From: Bacillota bacterium
GTDB taxonomy: Bacteria; Bacillota; Clostridia; Lachnospirales; Lachnospiraceae
Assembly (NCBI GenBank): GCA_022717655.1
Contig: JAIIAN010000087.1
Span: 1 to 11,855 of the forward strand
DNA: 11,855 nucleotides
Reading direction: 5' to 3'
Shown: piece after piece, positions 1 through 6,898 of the stretch
Layout of the letters: each line of letters starts with the position of its first letter
Numbering within the stretch: the first letter of the stretch is position 1
The notes under the pieces: model-generated
Database searches by the model: none
Told to the model about the DNA's origin: nothing
Seen by the model: the letters and a program-made list of their open reading frames with translations, nothing else
Position numbers and translations under genes: made by a program

Positions 1-377
1 GGGAATTCTCTGTAGGTGTACTTGATGGAAAAGCACTTCCAGTTATAGAGATAGAGCCTTTAGAAGGCTTCTATGATTATAAAAATAAATACAATGCAGG
101 TTCTACTATCGAGACTTGTCCGGCCCAAATTACACCGGAACAGACCAGTCAGATGCAGGCGTATGCAGAACTTGGTTACAAAGTATTAAATCTTCAGGCG
201 TATGGCAGACTTGACTTTATCATGGATGAAACTGGCGCAATGTATTGCCTTGAAGCAAACACTCTTCCAGGAATGACTCCGACCAGTCTGATTCCACAGG
301 AAGCAAAAGTGCTTGGAATTGATTATCCGGAATTATGTGAAAAATTAATTGAAGTTTCTTTAAAGAAATATCAGTAG
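1..377 (+). CDS. ddl: D-alanine--D-alanine ligase, C-terminal part (5' end outside window)
   Basis: Ligates two D-alanines using ATP in the cytoplasm, giving the dipeptide that MurF attaches to the peptidoglycan precursor. The frame is open from base 3, where it reads EFSVGVLDGK, a conserved stretch of the ATP-grasp ligase domain, so about 124 C-terminal residues of a protein usually 300-370 residues long are present. A GFYDYKNKY segment lies in the region of the active-site loop. Further on, RLDF, CLEANTLPGM and TPTSL carry the Asp, Glu and Asn that bind Mg2+ and the serine/threonine loop near the second D-Ala site. The gene stops at 375-377, 13 nt before murF, so the two are very probably cotranscribed. 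Nothing looks degraded. The start and the promoter lie outside the window. Confidence 0.95.
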   Translation, partial: EFSVGVLDGKALPVIEIEPLEGFYDYKNKYNAGSTIETCPAQITPEQTSQMQAYAELGYKVLNLQAYGRLDFIMDETGAMYCLEANTLPGMTPTSLIPQEAKVLGIDYPELCEKLIEVSLKKYQ

Positions 378-390
378 GCGGAGAAAAATC

Positions 391-1764
391 ATGAAAAATC
401 TTACGTTAGAACATATTGCACAGGCCTGCAACGGCAGTTATCATGGCAGTGAAGCACAGGCAAAACAGGAAGTGCAGAGTATTTTTACAGACAGCAGAAA
501 AGCAGCCAAAGGCGGTTTATTTGTGCCGATTAAAGGGGCAAGAGTAGATGCCCATGATTTTATTAATCAGGTTATGGAAGCAGGGGCACTTGCAACCTTA
601 AGTGAAAAAGACCTTGGGGAGACAAACTTTCCATATATTAAAGTAGAATCCTCTTTACAGGCAGTAAAAGACATTGCGGAATTTTATTTAAAACAGTTAG
701 AGATTCCGGTCGTTGGAATTACCGGAAGTGTTGGAAAGACAAGTACCAAAGAAATGATTGCAGCAGTACTTGGACAAAAATACAATGTCTTAAAGACACA
801 GGGAAACTTTAACAATGAACTGGGACTTCCACTTACCGTATTTGGACTTCGTGCGGAACATCAGATTGCAGTCCTTGAGATGGGAATCAGTGACTTTGGA
901 GAAATGCACAGACTTGCAAAAATTGCACGACCGGATACCTGTGTGATTACCAACATTGGTCTTTGCCATTTAGAATTCTTAAAATCAAGAGACGGAATCT
1001 TAAAAGCCAAGACAGAAATTTTTGATTTCTTAAAAGAAGATGGACATGTCATCTTAAATGGAGACGACGATAAATTAATCACGGTTACCGATGTCAAAGG
1101 AATCAAGCCGGTATTCTTTGGTGTGGAAAATAAAAATGGAATCTGGGCAGATGAAATCGAGAGCAAAGGCTTAAAAGGAATCGAATGTCGGATTCATGTA
1201 AAAGACGAAAGCTTTAAAGTGCTCGTTCCGATTCCGGGACGCCACATGGTTTATAATGCCCTTGCCGGAACAGCTGTTGGTTTAACTTATGGTTTAACCT
1301 TAGACGAAATCAAAGCCGGAATTGAAAGCTTACAGTCCTTAAGCGGACGCTTCCATATCTTAGAAAATGAGAAGAAAAATATTACGGTTATTGATGACTG
1401 CTATAATGCAAATCCGGTTTCCATGAAAGCTTCCATTGAAGTGCTTCAGGATGCGCTCGGACGAAAAGTTGCCCTGCTTGGAGATATGGGAGAACTTGGC
1501 AAGAACGAAGTGGAAATGCACCGTGAAGTCGGAAAATTTGCTGCCGAAAAAGACATTGATGAGATTGTGTGTACCGGAACATTGTGTAAAGAAATGGCAG
1601 AAACAGCGAAAGAAACTGCACCGGAGAAAAAAGTATTATATTTTGAAAACAGAGAAGCATTAGAATCTGCACTGGATGAATTAATTTTGCCGGGTGACAG
1701 TATTTTAGTAAAAGCATCTCATTTTATGCAGTTTGAGAAAATTGTAAAGAAATTAGCGGAATAA
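391..1764 (+). CDS. murF: UDP-N-acetylmuramoyl-tripeptide--D-alanyl-D-alanine ligase
   Basis: Cytoplasmic ATP-dependent Mur ligase that adds D-Ala-D-Ala to UDP-MurNAc-tripeptide, the last soluble step of peptidoglycan precursor synthesis. The 457 residues match the usual family length. The N-terminal UMP-binding domain contains FTDSRKAAKGGLFVPIKG (about 32-49). The central domain has the P-loop GITGSVGKTSTKE (109-121, Lys116), the NIGLCHLE motif (188-195) and a likely carbamylated lysine in KAKTE (about Lys207). ILNGDDD follows at 221-227. The C-terminal domain begins after PGRHMVYNALA (282-292) and carries DDCYNANPVSM (335-345) and LLGDMGELG (362-370). The ATG is preceded by GGCGGAG with a 7-nt gap. 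It follows ddl by 13 nt, and the two enzymes act in succession. No terminator is obvious before the next small gene. Confidence 0.97.
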   Translation: MKNLTLEHIAQACNGSYHGSEAQAKQEVQSIFTDSRKAAKGGLFVPIKGARVDAHDFINQVMEAGALATLSEKDLGETNFPYIKVESSLQAVKDIAEFYLKQLEIPVVGITGSVGKTSTKEMIAAVLGQKYNVLKTQGNFNNELGLPLTVFGLRAEHQIAVLEMGISDFGEMHRLAKIARPDTCVITNIGLCHLEFLKSRDGILKAKTEIFDFLKEDGHVILNGDDDKLITVTDVKGIKPVFFGVENKNGIWADEIESKGLKGIECRIHVKDESFKVLVPIPGRHMVYNALAGTAVGLTYGLTLDEIKAGIESLQSLSGRFHILENEKKNITVIDDCYNANPVSMKASIEVLQDALGRKVALLGDMGELGKNEVEMHREVGKFAAEKDIDEIVCTGTLCKEMAETAKETAPEKKVLYFENREALESALDELILPGDSILVKASHFMQFEKIVKKLAE

Positions 1765-1899
1765 AGAATATCTAAAGTTTATTACTTTTGCGAATAGAAA
1801 AATGATGATATGTCTGATAAAATAAAACTATAGAAAATGCAATATAGTTTGTGAACTCTATTTTTGATTTGCCAGCTGATTACGCAAGGAGGTATCATC

Positions 1900-2067
1900 A
1901 TGAAAAAAACAATTTGTGTATGTATTTCCGCTATTTTAGTAATGTGTTTGATTGCATTTATCACTTATTATATTCCTGATTTAAAAATCAAAATGCTTGT
2001 ATCATTTCTTATCGTATTGGCAGGAATTTATATGATTAGAATGGGTATCATTCAGAAAAAACGTTAA
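1900..2067 (+). CDS. Small two-helix membrane protein, function unknown
   Basis: A 55-residue ORF that I do not recognise. The frame can be extended upstream to 1864, but the ATG at 1900 is preceded by a near-perfect Shine-Dalgarno (AAGGAGG, 1886-1892) with a 7-nt gap, so 1900 is the likely start. The protein begins MKKTIC and has two hydrophobic segments, about residues 5-25 and 31-50, separated by a short polar turn containing PDLKIK. It ends IIQKKR, so both ends are basic, which suggests both face the cytoplasm with a very short external loop. It lies 135 nt after murF and 17 nt before the shared terminator. It may ride on the ddl-murF transcript, since no strong promoter is visible in the gap. 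Translation is likely from the ribosome binding site, but the function is unknown. Confidence 0.6.
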   Translation: MKKTICVCISAILVMCLIAFITYYIPDLKIKMLVSFLIVLAGIYMIRMGIIQKKR

Positions 2068-2083
2068 TTGCATAGTAATACAA

Positions 2084-2124
2084 AATGGGCTGACGTACCA
2101 AAATGCTCGGTACATCAGCCCATT
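2084..2124. terminator. Bidirectional intrinsic terminator between the murF block and the MATE gene
   Basis: The left arm AATGGGCTGACGTACC (2084-2099) and the right arm GGTACATCAGCCCATT (2109-2124) pair over 16 bp with one mismatch around a 9-nt loop. On the plus strand the stem is followed by a T-rich run (CTTTTATTCTT). On the minus strand it is followed by TTTTGTATT. It sits between convergent genes, 17 nt after the small membrane protein gene and immediately after the MATE stop codon, so it can end transcripts from both sides. Confidence 0.9.
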
Positions 2125-2127
2125 CTT

Positions 2128-3546
2128 TTATTCTTCATGCGCCACAATATTTTGCAGCCATACCCCTTTTTTAACCAAAATAAATCCAATGATACATTTA
2201 ATAATATCCCCTAATTGTACCAGCGCATAGATTCCGATAACCGGAAGTGCCGTAAAACGGCTTAACGTAAATGCAATCGTTACACTCACACACCAGATAA
2301 AGACACTGTCAAACAAGAAGGTGATAATTGTCTTTCCTCCTGAACGAAGGGTAAAATACGATGCATGCAAAAAGGCATTTTGTGGCATGAATATCGCTGT
2401 GATCATGATAAAGTATTTTGCCAGTTCTCTTGCTTCTACATTGGTGTTATAAAGCAGAGGGAAGAATGGTGCAAGTACCAGCATCACAAGTGCCACGCAG
2501 GTACAGCAAAATACGGAAAATGCAATCATCTTTGTATCGGTTTCTCTTGCTTTTTTCATTTCGCCAGCGCCAAGAAGTTGTCCGACGACAATTGCGACGG
2601 AATCTCCAAGGGCAATAAAGACGATATTAAATACATTGTTGATTGTATTGGAAATATTTAAGCCGGCTACTACATTTAATCCACGGACAGAATAGCACTG
2701 TGTCAGCATTGCCATTCCTGCTGCCCATAACGCCTCATTAAATAATAACGGTGTTCCTTTTATCAATATTTTCTTTGTCATATAAGCCGGCACTTTTAAG
2801 GTATGATAAAGTCCCTCAATATAAGGATTTTTCTCTTTATGGCGGTGCGTCCAGCTGATAACAATAACGGCTTCTACATATCGAGAAAGCACGGTTGCAA
2901 TCGCAGCACCTCTTACTCCAAGTACCGGAGCTCCAAATTTTCCATAAATTAAAATGTAGTTAAACAATAAATTAATCAAAACGGCTGTAATTCCCGCTTT
3001 CATTGGCACAACCGTTTCGCCACATTCACGAAGGGTACTTGCATAAACCTGTACCATCATAAATGGCGGAAGTCCGATAAGCATAATCCATAAATATTGT
3101 TTTCCATACAGTAAAGTTGCTTCTGCATTTTCCCTTGCGCCTTCTCCATGCAGATACAACTCAATCAGCCGGTCTCCACCAATTAAAAAAATAACAATGG
3201 TTGCCACGGTAAGAATCAGTGCCATCCATAATTTATAACGGAAGGTATTTCTGACTCCCTCGTGGTCTTTTTGTCCAAAATACTGGGCGGTAAAAATACC
3301 TGCTCCAGATACACCTCCAAAGATGCAGAGATTGTATACAAAAATGAGCTGATTGACAATCGCTGCGCCTGACATCTGTTCTGTTCCGATTCGTCCAATC
3401 ATAATGTTGTCTAACAGACTGACAAAATTTGTGATTCCATTTTGAATCATAATCGGAACTGCAATCAGCAGAATCATCTTATAGAACTTCTTATCCCCGA
3501 TTAATTTTGAGGCAAGTCCCTGTTTCTTAATTACTTTTTCTCCCAT
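2128..3546 (-). CDS. MATE-family multidrug/metabolite efflux transporter
   Basis: Membrane antiporter of the MATE (NorM/DinF-like) family, which uses a Na+ or H+ gradient to export small, often cationic, compounds. The 472 residues and roughly twelve hydrophobic segments fit the family. The N-lobe signature is clear: IAVPIMIQNGITNFVSLLDN (28-47) with Pro31, then IMIGRIGTEQMSG and GIFTAQYFGQKD (83-94). The C-lobe repeats the pattern in GLNISNTINNVFNI (295-308) and ALGDSVAIVVGQLLGAGE (312-329). The ATG has AGGAGAAAGGAAA 7-12 nt upstream. The gene runs opposite to its neighbours, convergent with the murF block and divergent from plsC. The substrate cannot be told from sequence. No regulator gene is adjacent, although a palindrome lies in the divergent spacer. 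Confidence 0.93.
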   Translation of the reverse strand: MGEKVIKKQGLASKLIGDKKFYKMILLIAVPIMIQNGITNFVSLLDNIMIGRIGTEQMSGAAIVNQLIFVYNLCIFGGVSGAGIFTAQYFGQKDHEGVRNTFRYKLWMALILTVATIVIFLIGGDRLIELYLHGEGARENAEATLLYGKQYLWIMLIGLPPFMMVQVYASTLRECGETVVPMKAGITAVLINLLFNYILIYGKFGAPVLGVRGAAIATVLSRYVEAVIVISWTHRHKEKNPYIEGLYHTLKVPAYMTKKILIKGTPLLFNEALWAAGMAMLTQCYSVRGLNVVAGLNISNTINNVFNIVFIALGDSVAIVVGQLLGAGEMKKARETDTKMIAFSVFCCTCVALVMLVLAPFFPLLYNTNVEARELAKYFIMITAIFMPQNAFLHASYFTLRSGGKTIITFLFDSVFIWCVSVTIAFTLSRFTALPVIGIYALVQLGDIIKCIIGFILVKKGVWLQNIVAHEE

Positions 3547-3602
3547 AGTGTTTCCTTTCTCCTAATTCCCATCCAATATACAGTGCGAAAGCTGTAAGGG
3601 AT

Positions 3603-3631
3603 AGGATACTACACAAACACAATTTTTTCAA
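3603..3631 (-). promoter_or_regulatory. Candidate sigma-A promoter for the MATE gene
   Basis: On the minus strand, TTGAAA (complement of 3626-3631) and TATCCT (complement of 3603-3608) are separated by 17 bp. This places the transcript start near 3596 and leaves an untranslated leader of about 50 nt before the MATE ATG. The -35 is good, while the -10 matches four of six consensus bases. The call rests on spacing and position only. Confidence 0.4.
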
Positions 3632-3668
3632 TTGTTTTTTTCGACAATCTTTTTTGCCGTTTTTTGGC

Positions 3669-3697
3669 TTGCTATCCAAAAGCTTTTTGCTTATAAT
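3669..3697 (+). promoter_or_regulatory. Candidate sigma-A promoter for plsC
   Basis: TTGCTA (3669-3674) and a perfect TATAAT (3692-3697) are 17 bp apart on the plus strand. The predicted start is near 3704, about 43 nt before the plsC ATG. The palindrome at 3717-3732 would lie just downstream of the start, where a bound repressor could block elongation. Upstream are several runs of six or seven T, which may act like an UP element or bend the DNA. Confidence 0.5.
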
Positions 3698-3716
3698 ATC
3701 TCTTGAATAGTAATAA

Positions 3717-3732
3717 TATACCATACGGTATA
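3717..3732. promoter_or_regulatory. 16-bp palindrome, TetR-operator-like
   Basis: TATACCATACGGTATA has perfect 6-bp arms (TATACC and GGTATA) around ATAC, and the centre is itself nearly symmetrical. It lies between the candidate plsC promoter and the plsC ribosome binding site (GAAAGGCGG, 3733-3741), about 100 bp upstream of the candidate MATE promoter. Short GC-centred dyads of this type are common targets of TetR-family repressors. The regulator is not encoded in the window, and the assignment is inference from symmetry and position. Confidence 0.45.
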
Positions 3733-3746
3733 GAAAGGCGGTTTTT

Positions 3747-4481
3747 ATGATACGTTTTATTTGTGTCTGTATCGTAGTTATCGGTTATTTGATTTTATCC
3801 ATTCCAATTCTTCTTGTAGAATGGGTCATTGGAAAATTCAACAAACGTGCAAAAGACATCAGTTCTCTTCGCATTATTCAGGCAGTCTTTCGCTTTATCT
3901 TGAAAATTACCGGAGCAGATATTACGGTAAAAGGACATGAAAATGTTCCTGCAGATACAGCAGTCCTTTATATCGGAAATCACAGAAGTTTTTTTGATAT
4001 TCTGCTGACTTATGTACTCTGTCCGGATGTCACCGGTTATGTTGCAAAGAAAGAAATGGAATCCATTCCTCTGTTATCAATATGGATGCGTTATCTTCAT
4101 TGTCTCTTCCTTGACCGTAAAAATATTAAAGAGGGAATGAAAACAATTCTTTTAGCAATAGAAGAAATGAAAAATGGGATTTCTATCTGCATTTTCCCGG
4201 AAGGAACAAGAAATCGAAATGAGAGTGAACTTGACCTGCTTCCGTTCCATGAAGGAAGTTTTAAGATTGCAACGAAGGCAGGATGCCCGATTGTACCAAT
4301 TGCCATTCACAATTCAGCCGGAATTTTTGAAGCGCAGTTTCCGAAAATGCGACCGGCAAAAGTAATAGTAGAATATGGCAAACCGATCTATCCAGACAAG
4401 TTAGATAAAGAAGACAAAAAACATATTGGTGCGTATACTCAAAATGTGATTTTGGAAATGTTAAAAGAAATGAATCAGTAA
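3747..4481 (+). CDS. plsC: 1-acyl-sn-glycerol-3-phosphate acyltransferase (PlsC/LPLAT family)
   Basis: Membrane-associated acyltransferase that converts lysophosphatidic acid to phosphatidic acid, the common precursor of membrane phospholipids. The 244 residues match the bacterial PlsC length. The N-terminus is hydrophobic (about 4-30). The catalytic HX4D motif is NHRSFFD with His79 and Asp84. The acyl-acceptor phosphate-binding motif FPEGTR is at 150-155, and the block IVPIAIHNS follows at 182-190. The start is supported by GAAAGGCGG 5 nt upstream. The gene is divergent from the MATE gene and followed by its own terminator, so it appears monocistronic. Other LPLAT members acylate different acceptors, so the exact substrate is inferred from the family. 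Confidence 0.9.
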   Translation: MIRFICVCIVVIGYLILSIPILLVEWVIGKFNKRAKDISSLRIIQAVFRFILKITGADITVKGHENVPADTAVLYIGNHRSFFDILLTYVLCPDVTGYVAKKEMESIPLLSIWMRYLHCLFLDRKNIKEGMKTILLAIEEMKNGISICIFPEGTRNRNESELDLLPFHEGSFKIATKAGCPIVPIAIHNSAGIFEAQFPKMRPAKVIVEYGKPIYPDKLDKEDKKHIGAYTQNVILEMLKEMNQ

Positions 4482-4565
4482 AATTATGGAAATATGTACG
4501 TTTGGAGTTTTTATTACAATTAAAAGTTCTGATAAAAATTCTGAATGTAGATAGAATGAGAAGAG

Positions 4566-4601
4566 AGAACTCTGACTAAAAAAGGTCAGGGTTCTTTTTT
4601 T
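4566..4601 (+). terminator. Intrinsic terminator after plsC
   Basis: AGAACTCTGACT (4566-4577) pairs with GGTCAGGGTTCT (4584-4595) through 12 pairs, including two G-T pairs, around a loop of six A. It runs directly into T (4595-4601). It lies about 85 nt after the plsC stop and 48 nt before the next start codon, so the lipoprotein gene probably has its own promoter in the short remaining gap. Confidence 0.9.
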
Positions 4602-4612
4602 GTGCCCTCTGG

Positions 4613-4621
4613 CATACATTA
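4613..4621 (+). promoter_or_regulatory. Possible mother-cell sigma factor -10 element (sigma-E/sigma-K-like)
   Basis: CATACATTA lies 28 nt upstream of the lipoprotein ATG and just after the plsC terminator. It matches seven of eight positions of the Bacillus sigma-E -10 consensus (CATACAMT) and fits the sigma-K pattern CATANNNTA. No convincing -35 is visible at the proper distance, because that place is taken by the terminator T run. A sporulation promoter here would make sense if the lipoprotein and sipL are coexpressed. A 9-bp match alone is weak evidence. Confidence 0.25.
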
Positions 4622-4648
4622 TTGGTAAGTCAGCGAAAGAAGGGCAAA

Positions 4649-5077
4649 ATGAGGCAGAAAATCAAGAACAAAATCAATCTGGGAATCTTATTTTGGACAG
4701 TTACGGTGAGTTTATTTTTCTTATCAGGCTGTTCTATCGAAAAAGTAAGTGCACAAAAACAGGATAAAATTGAATACACCATCTTAAAAGAGGCAGAATT
4801 TCCGGAAAAAGTGCAGGAGCTGATAGAGGAAAATAAGACAAAAGAGTTTCAGCTTACTTATCAGGAACAGGGAAATCTATATTTGATAAAGGGGTATGGA
4901 GAGCAGGAAACAGGTGGTTACAGTATTCGGATTGAGGACATTTCTCTTTGGGAAAATGCCATACACGTACAGACCATGCTGATTGGTCCAAAAGAGGAGG
5001 ATTTAAAAGACGAACCGTCCTATCCTTATCTGGTTATTCGGATGGAATACAGGGATGAACCGGTTATTTTTGAATAG
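4649..5077 (+). CDS. Putative lipoprotein with PrcB-C-like domain
   Basis: A 142-residue protein starting at the ATG at 4649. A TTG in the same frame at 4622 is less likely because AAGGG (4640-4644) sits just before the ATG, with a short 4-nt gap. It has a basic N-terminus, a hydrophobic core (about 11-27) and a lipobox LSGC with Cys28, so it should be a lipoprotein anchored on the outside of the cytoplasmic membrane. The C-terminal half, with TGGYSIRIEDI (about 88-98) and YPYLVIRME (125-133), resembles the PrcB C-terminal domain, named after a subunit of a spirochaete protease complex. That resemblance is from memory of the family pattern and was not searched. No protease gene is adjacent. 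The gene lies 111 bp upstream of sipL in the same direction, so a sporulation role is possible but unproven. Confidence 0.75.
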   Translation: MRQKIKNKINLGILFWTVTVSLFFLSGCSIEKVSAQKQDKIEYTILKEAEFPEKVQELIEENKTKEFQLTYQEQGNLYLIKGYGEQETGGYSIRIEDISLWENAIHVQTMLIGPKEEDLKDEPSYPYLVIRMEYRDEPVIFE

Positions 5078-5081
5078 AATG

Positions 5082-5111
5082 ATAGAAGTGTCAAAAATAG
5101 AAGTGTTAAAA
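5082..5111 (+). repeat. 15-bp tandem direct repeat, two copies
   Basis: ATAGAAGTGTCAAAA (5082-5096) is followed immediately by ATAGAAGTGTTAAAA (5097-5111), with 14 of 15 bases identical. It starts 4 nt after the lipoprotein stop and ends 77 nt before the sipL start. Shorter ATAGAAA-like motifs recur at 5149-5177. It may be a slippage duplication or a protein binding site, and nothing shows which. Confidence 0.7.
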
Positions 5112-5188
5112 GCAGAATGGTTCAGCAGTGGAGCAGTCTGGATGCGTCATAGAAAGAAAATAGAAATAGATAGAAAAGAGGGTATAAT

Positions 5189-6751
5189 GTGGAACTGATT
5201 ACAAAACGAGTGCATACAATGCGGACGAAATGTGAAGCAGTAAGTCAGGTTACGTTTGATGAAGATTTGAATGTGCCGGATGTAAAGCCGGATGTGGGAC
5301 GCATGATACAAAAGAAAGGTGAAATTCAGATAGACGAAATGCAGGTATCAGATGGGCATGTCTTTTTTAACGGAGCACTGCTGGTCTCTCTTTTGTACGT
5401 TAGTGACAGTATGGAGCGAAAGATACAAAGCCTGCTTGGGACACTGCCGATTGCAGAGACGATGCATTTAGAAGGTCTGCAGAGCGGGCAGAAAGTAAAA
5501 CTCGAATGGGAACTGGAAGATTTGAGTGTCCAGCTGATTCATTCCAGAAAATTAAATATTAAGGCATTGATTACATTTACTGCAAGAGTGGAAGAACTTG
5601 AGGAAATTCTTCTGCCGGCGGGAGTGGAAGCCCATGAGATTTCCCAGAAAAAAGAAGAAATTCCGGTGATGGGAATCTGTATACATAAAAAAGATACTAT
5701 GCGGGTAAAAGAAGAAATTTCCCTTGCTTCCAATAAGCCAAATATTCATGAACTTTTATGGGATACTGTTGAAATAAGAGGTGTAGACATTCGTGCAAAA
5801 AGTGATAAAATTGCAGTAAAGGGAGAATTATTTTTATTTGCTCTTTATCGGGGAGAGGATGATAACTATTCACTTCAGTGGCTCGAACATTCCATTCCGT
5901 TTTCGGAAGAAATTGAGTGTGCAGGCTGTGCGGAAAGCATGGTACCGGATGTTGACGTTCTGCTTGCTCACAGTGAATTAAAAATCCGAACGGACAGCGA
6001 TGGAGAAGAAAGAGTGCTTGCAATTGAAGCAATGCTGGAACTTGAAATCCGAATTTATGAGGAGGAAGAAGTTTCTCTTTTATTGGATGTGTATACTCCG
6101 GCAAAGGAACTTCGGGCAGTCTGCAGGCCGGCAAAATTAGAGAGCCTTTTAGTGAAAAATTTTTCAAAATGCAGAGTAGGCGAACGTCTTAAGACAAATG
6201 AAAATCAGGGGAAAATTCTGCAAATCTGTCACAGTGATGGAATGGTAAAAATAGACCATGCACAGGTTACAGAAAATGGAATTGAGGTAGAAGGAGTCGT
6301 TACGGTTAAGATTTTATATATTATCAGTGATGATGAAATGCCATTTTATTCGATGGATGCCATGATTCCGTTTTCTCAGCTTGTAGAAGCACAGGGAATA
6401 GGCAAAGACTGTGTTTATCATCTGCATACGGATTTGGAACAGCTTTCCACGACAATGATTGACAGTGATGAAATAGAAGTAAAAATTGTAATTAATCTAA
6501 ATGCGCTGGTGATGAAACAAAGGGAACAGCCATTGATTTATGAAATTGAAGAACTCGAACTGGACAGGGAAAAACTGCAAAGTATGCCTGGAATTGTCGG
6601 ATATCAGGTACAGCCACAGGATACGATGTGGGATATTGCAAAGAAGTTTTATACGACAACAGAAGAGATTATCCGGCTGAATCATCTGGAATCAGAAGAA
6701 CTTCATCCGTTTGATACGTTGATTCTTGTCAAATCCGTGGAAGGCAGATAG
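5189..6751 (+). CDS. sipL: SPOCS and LysM domain spore morphogenesis protein, SipL-type
   Basis: Clostridial counterpart of SpoVID. In Clostridioides difficile, SipL is made in the mother cell, binds SpoIVA through its LysM domain and is needed to hold coat material around the forespore. The 520 residues contain three related SPOCS (DUF3794) units at about 22-130, 174-290 and 335-440. Each has a stretch like VFFNGALLVSLLY (58-70), IAVKGELFLFALY (208-220) or IEVEGVVTVKILY (365-377), followed by an IPF or LPI segment. A C-terminal LysM domain runs from about 472 to 515 (YQVQPQDTMWDIAKKFY, then IIRLNHL). Signal peptide and membrane segments are absent. The start is a GTG with GAGGG 6 nt upstream, giving the family-like N-terminus MELITKRVHTMRTKC. 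It may be coexpressed with the lipoprotein gene 111 bp upstream. No terminator separates them. Confidence 0.9.
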   Translation: MELITKRVHTMRTKCEAVSQVTFDEDLNVPDVKPDVGRMIQKKGEIQIDEMQVSDGHVFFNGALLVSLLYVSDSMERKIQSLLGTLPIAETMHLEGLQSGQKVKLEWELEDLSVQLIHSRKLNIKALITFTARVEELEEILLPAGVEAHEISQKKEEIPVMGICIHKKDTMRVKEEISLASNKPNIHELLWDTVEIRGVDIRAKSDKIAVKGELFLFALYRGEDDNYSLQWLEHSIPFSEEIECAGCAESMVPDVDVLLAHSELKIRTDSDGEERVLAIEAMLELEIRIYEEEEVSLLLDVYTPAKELRAVCRPAKLESLLVKNFSKCRVGERLKTNENQGKILQICHSDGMVKIDHAQVTENGIEVEGVVTVKILYIISDDEMPFYSMDAMIPFSQLVEAQGIGKDCVYHLHTDLEQLSTTMIDSDEIEVKIVINLNALVMKQREQPLIYEIEELELDREKLQSMPGIVGYQVQPQDTMWDIAKKFYTTTEEIIRLNHLESEELHPFDTLILVKSVEGR

Positions 6752-6819
6752 ACAGCCAAAAAGGGAAAAAACCGCTGTCCCAAAAGATAGAAAAGATAAG
6801 AAAAGAATAAAAGTTTCTG

Positions 6820-6848
6820 TTGAAAACAGGAAAAAGATGGGCTAGAAT
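6820..6848 (+). promoter_or_regulatory. Sigma-A promoter for ispE-gntR
   Basis: TTGAAA (6820-6825) and TAGAAT (6843-6848) have the ideal 17-bp spacing. The expected transcript start near 6855 lies inside the in-frame upstream extension of ispE that begins at 6851, so that extension could not be translated from this promoter. This supports the ATG at 6899 and leaves a leader of about 45 nt. It suggests that the ispE unit has a vegetative promoter distinct from the sporulation gene before it. Confidence 0.75.
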
Positions 6849-6898
6849 GAATGTATAAAAAAGAATACAATGTACAAAGAAATACACAGGAGAAGAAA

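Noticed and set aside
1825..1850. Hairpin AAACTATA / TATAGTTT after murF
   Set aside because: It is an AT-only-type weak stem with a 10-nt loop and the T run is displaced by 8 nt. It could be a poor terminator or chance.
3527..3724. 65-codon minus-strand frame upstream of and overlapping the MATE start, with a hydrophobic stretch
   Set aside because: Its only ATG lies in the palindrome with no Shine-Dalgarno. Its lysine-rich part comes from T runs, and it starts upstream of the likely MATE promoter, so it is probably not translated.
5183..5188. TATAAT directly before the sipL GTG
   Set aside because: No -35 lies at the right distance, and a transcript from it would begin inside the coding region.
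6751..6779. Hairpin GACAGC / GCTGTC just after sipL
   Set aside because: The stem is only 6 bp with a 17-nt loop and no T run follows, so it is not a convincing terminator.
6851..6898. Upstream ATG extension of ispE by 16 codons
   Set aside because: It would begin at or before the predicted transcript start, has no ribosome binding site and adds residues outside the family N-terminus. The ATG at 6899 fits better.
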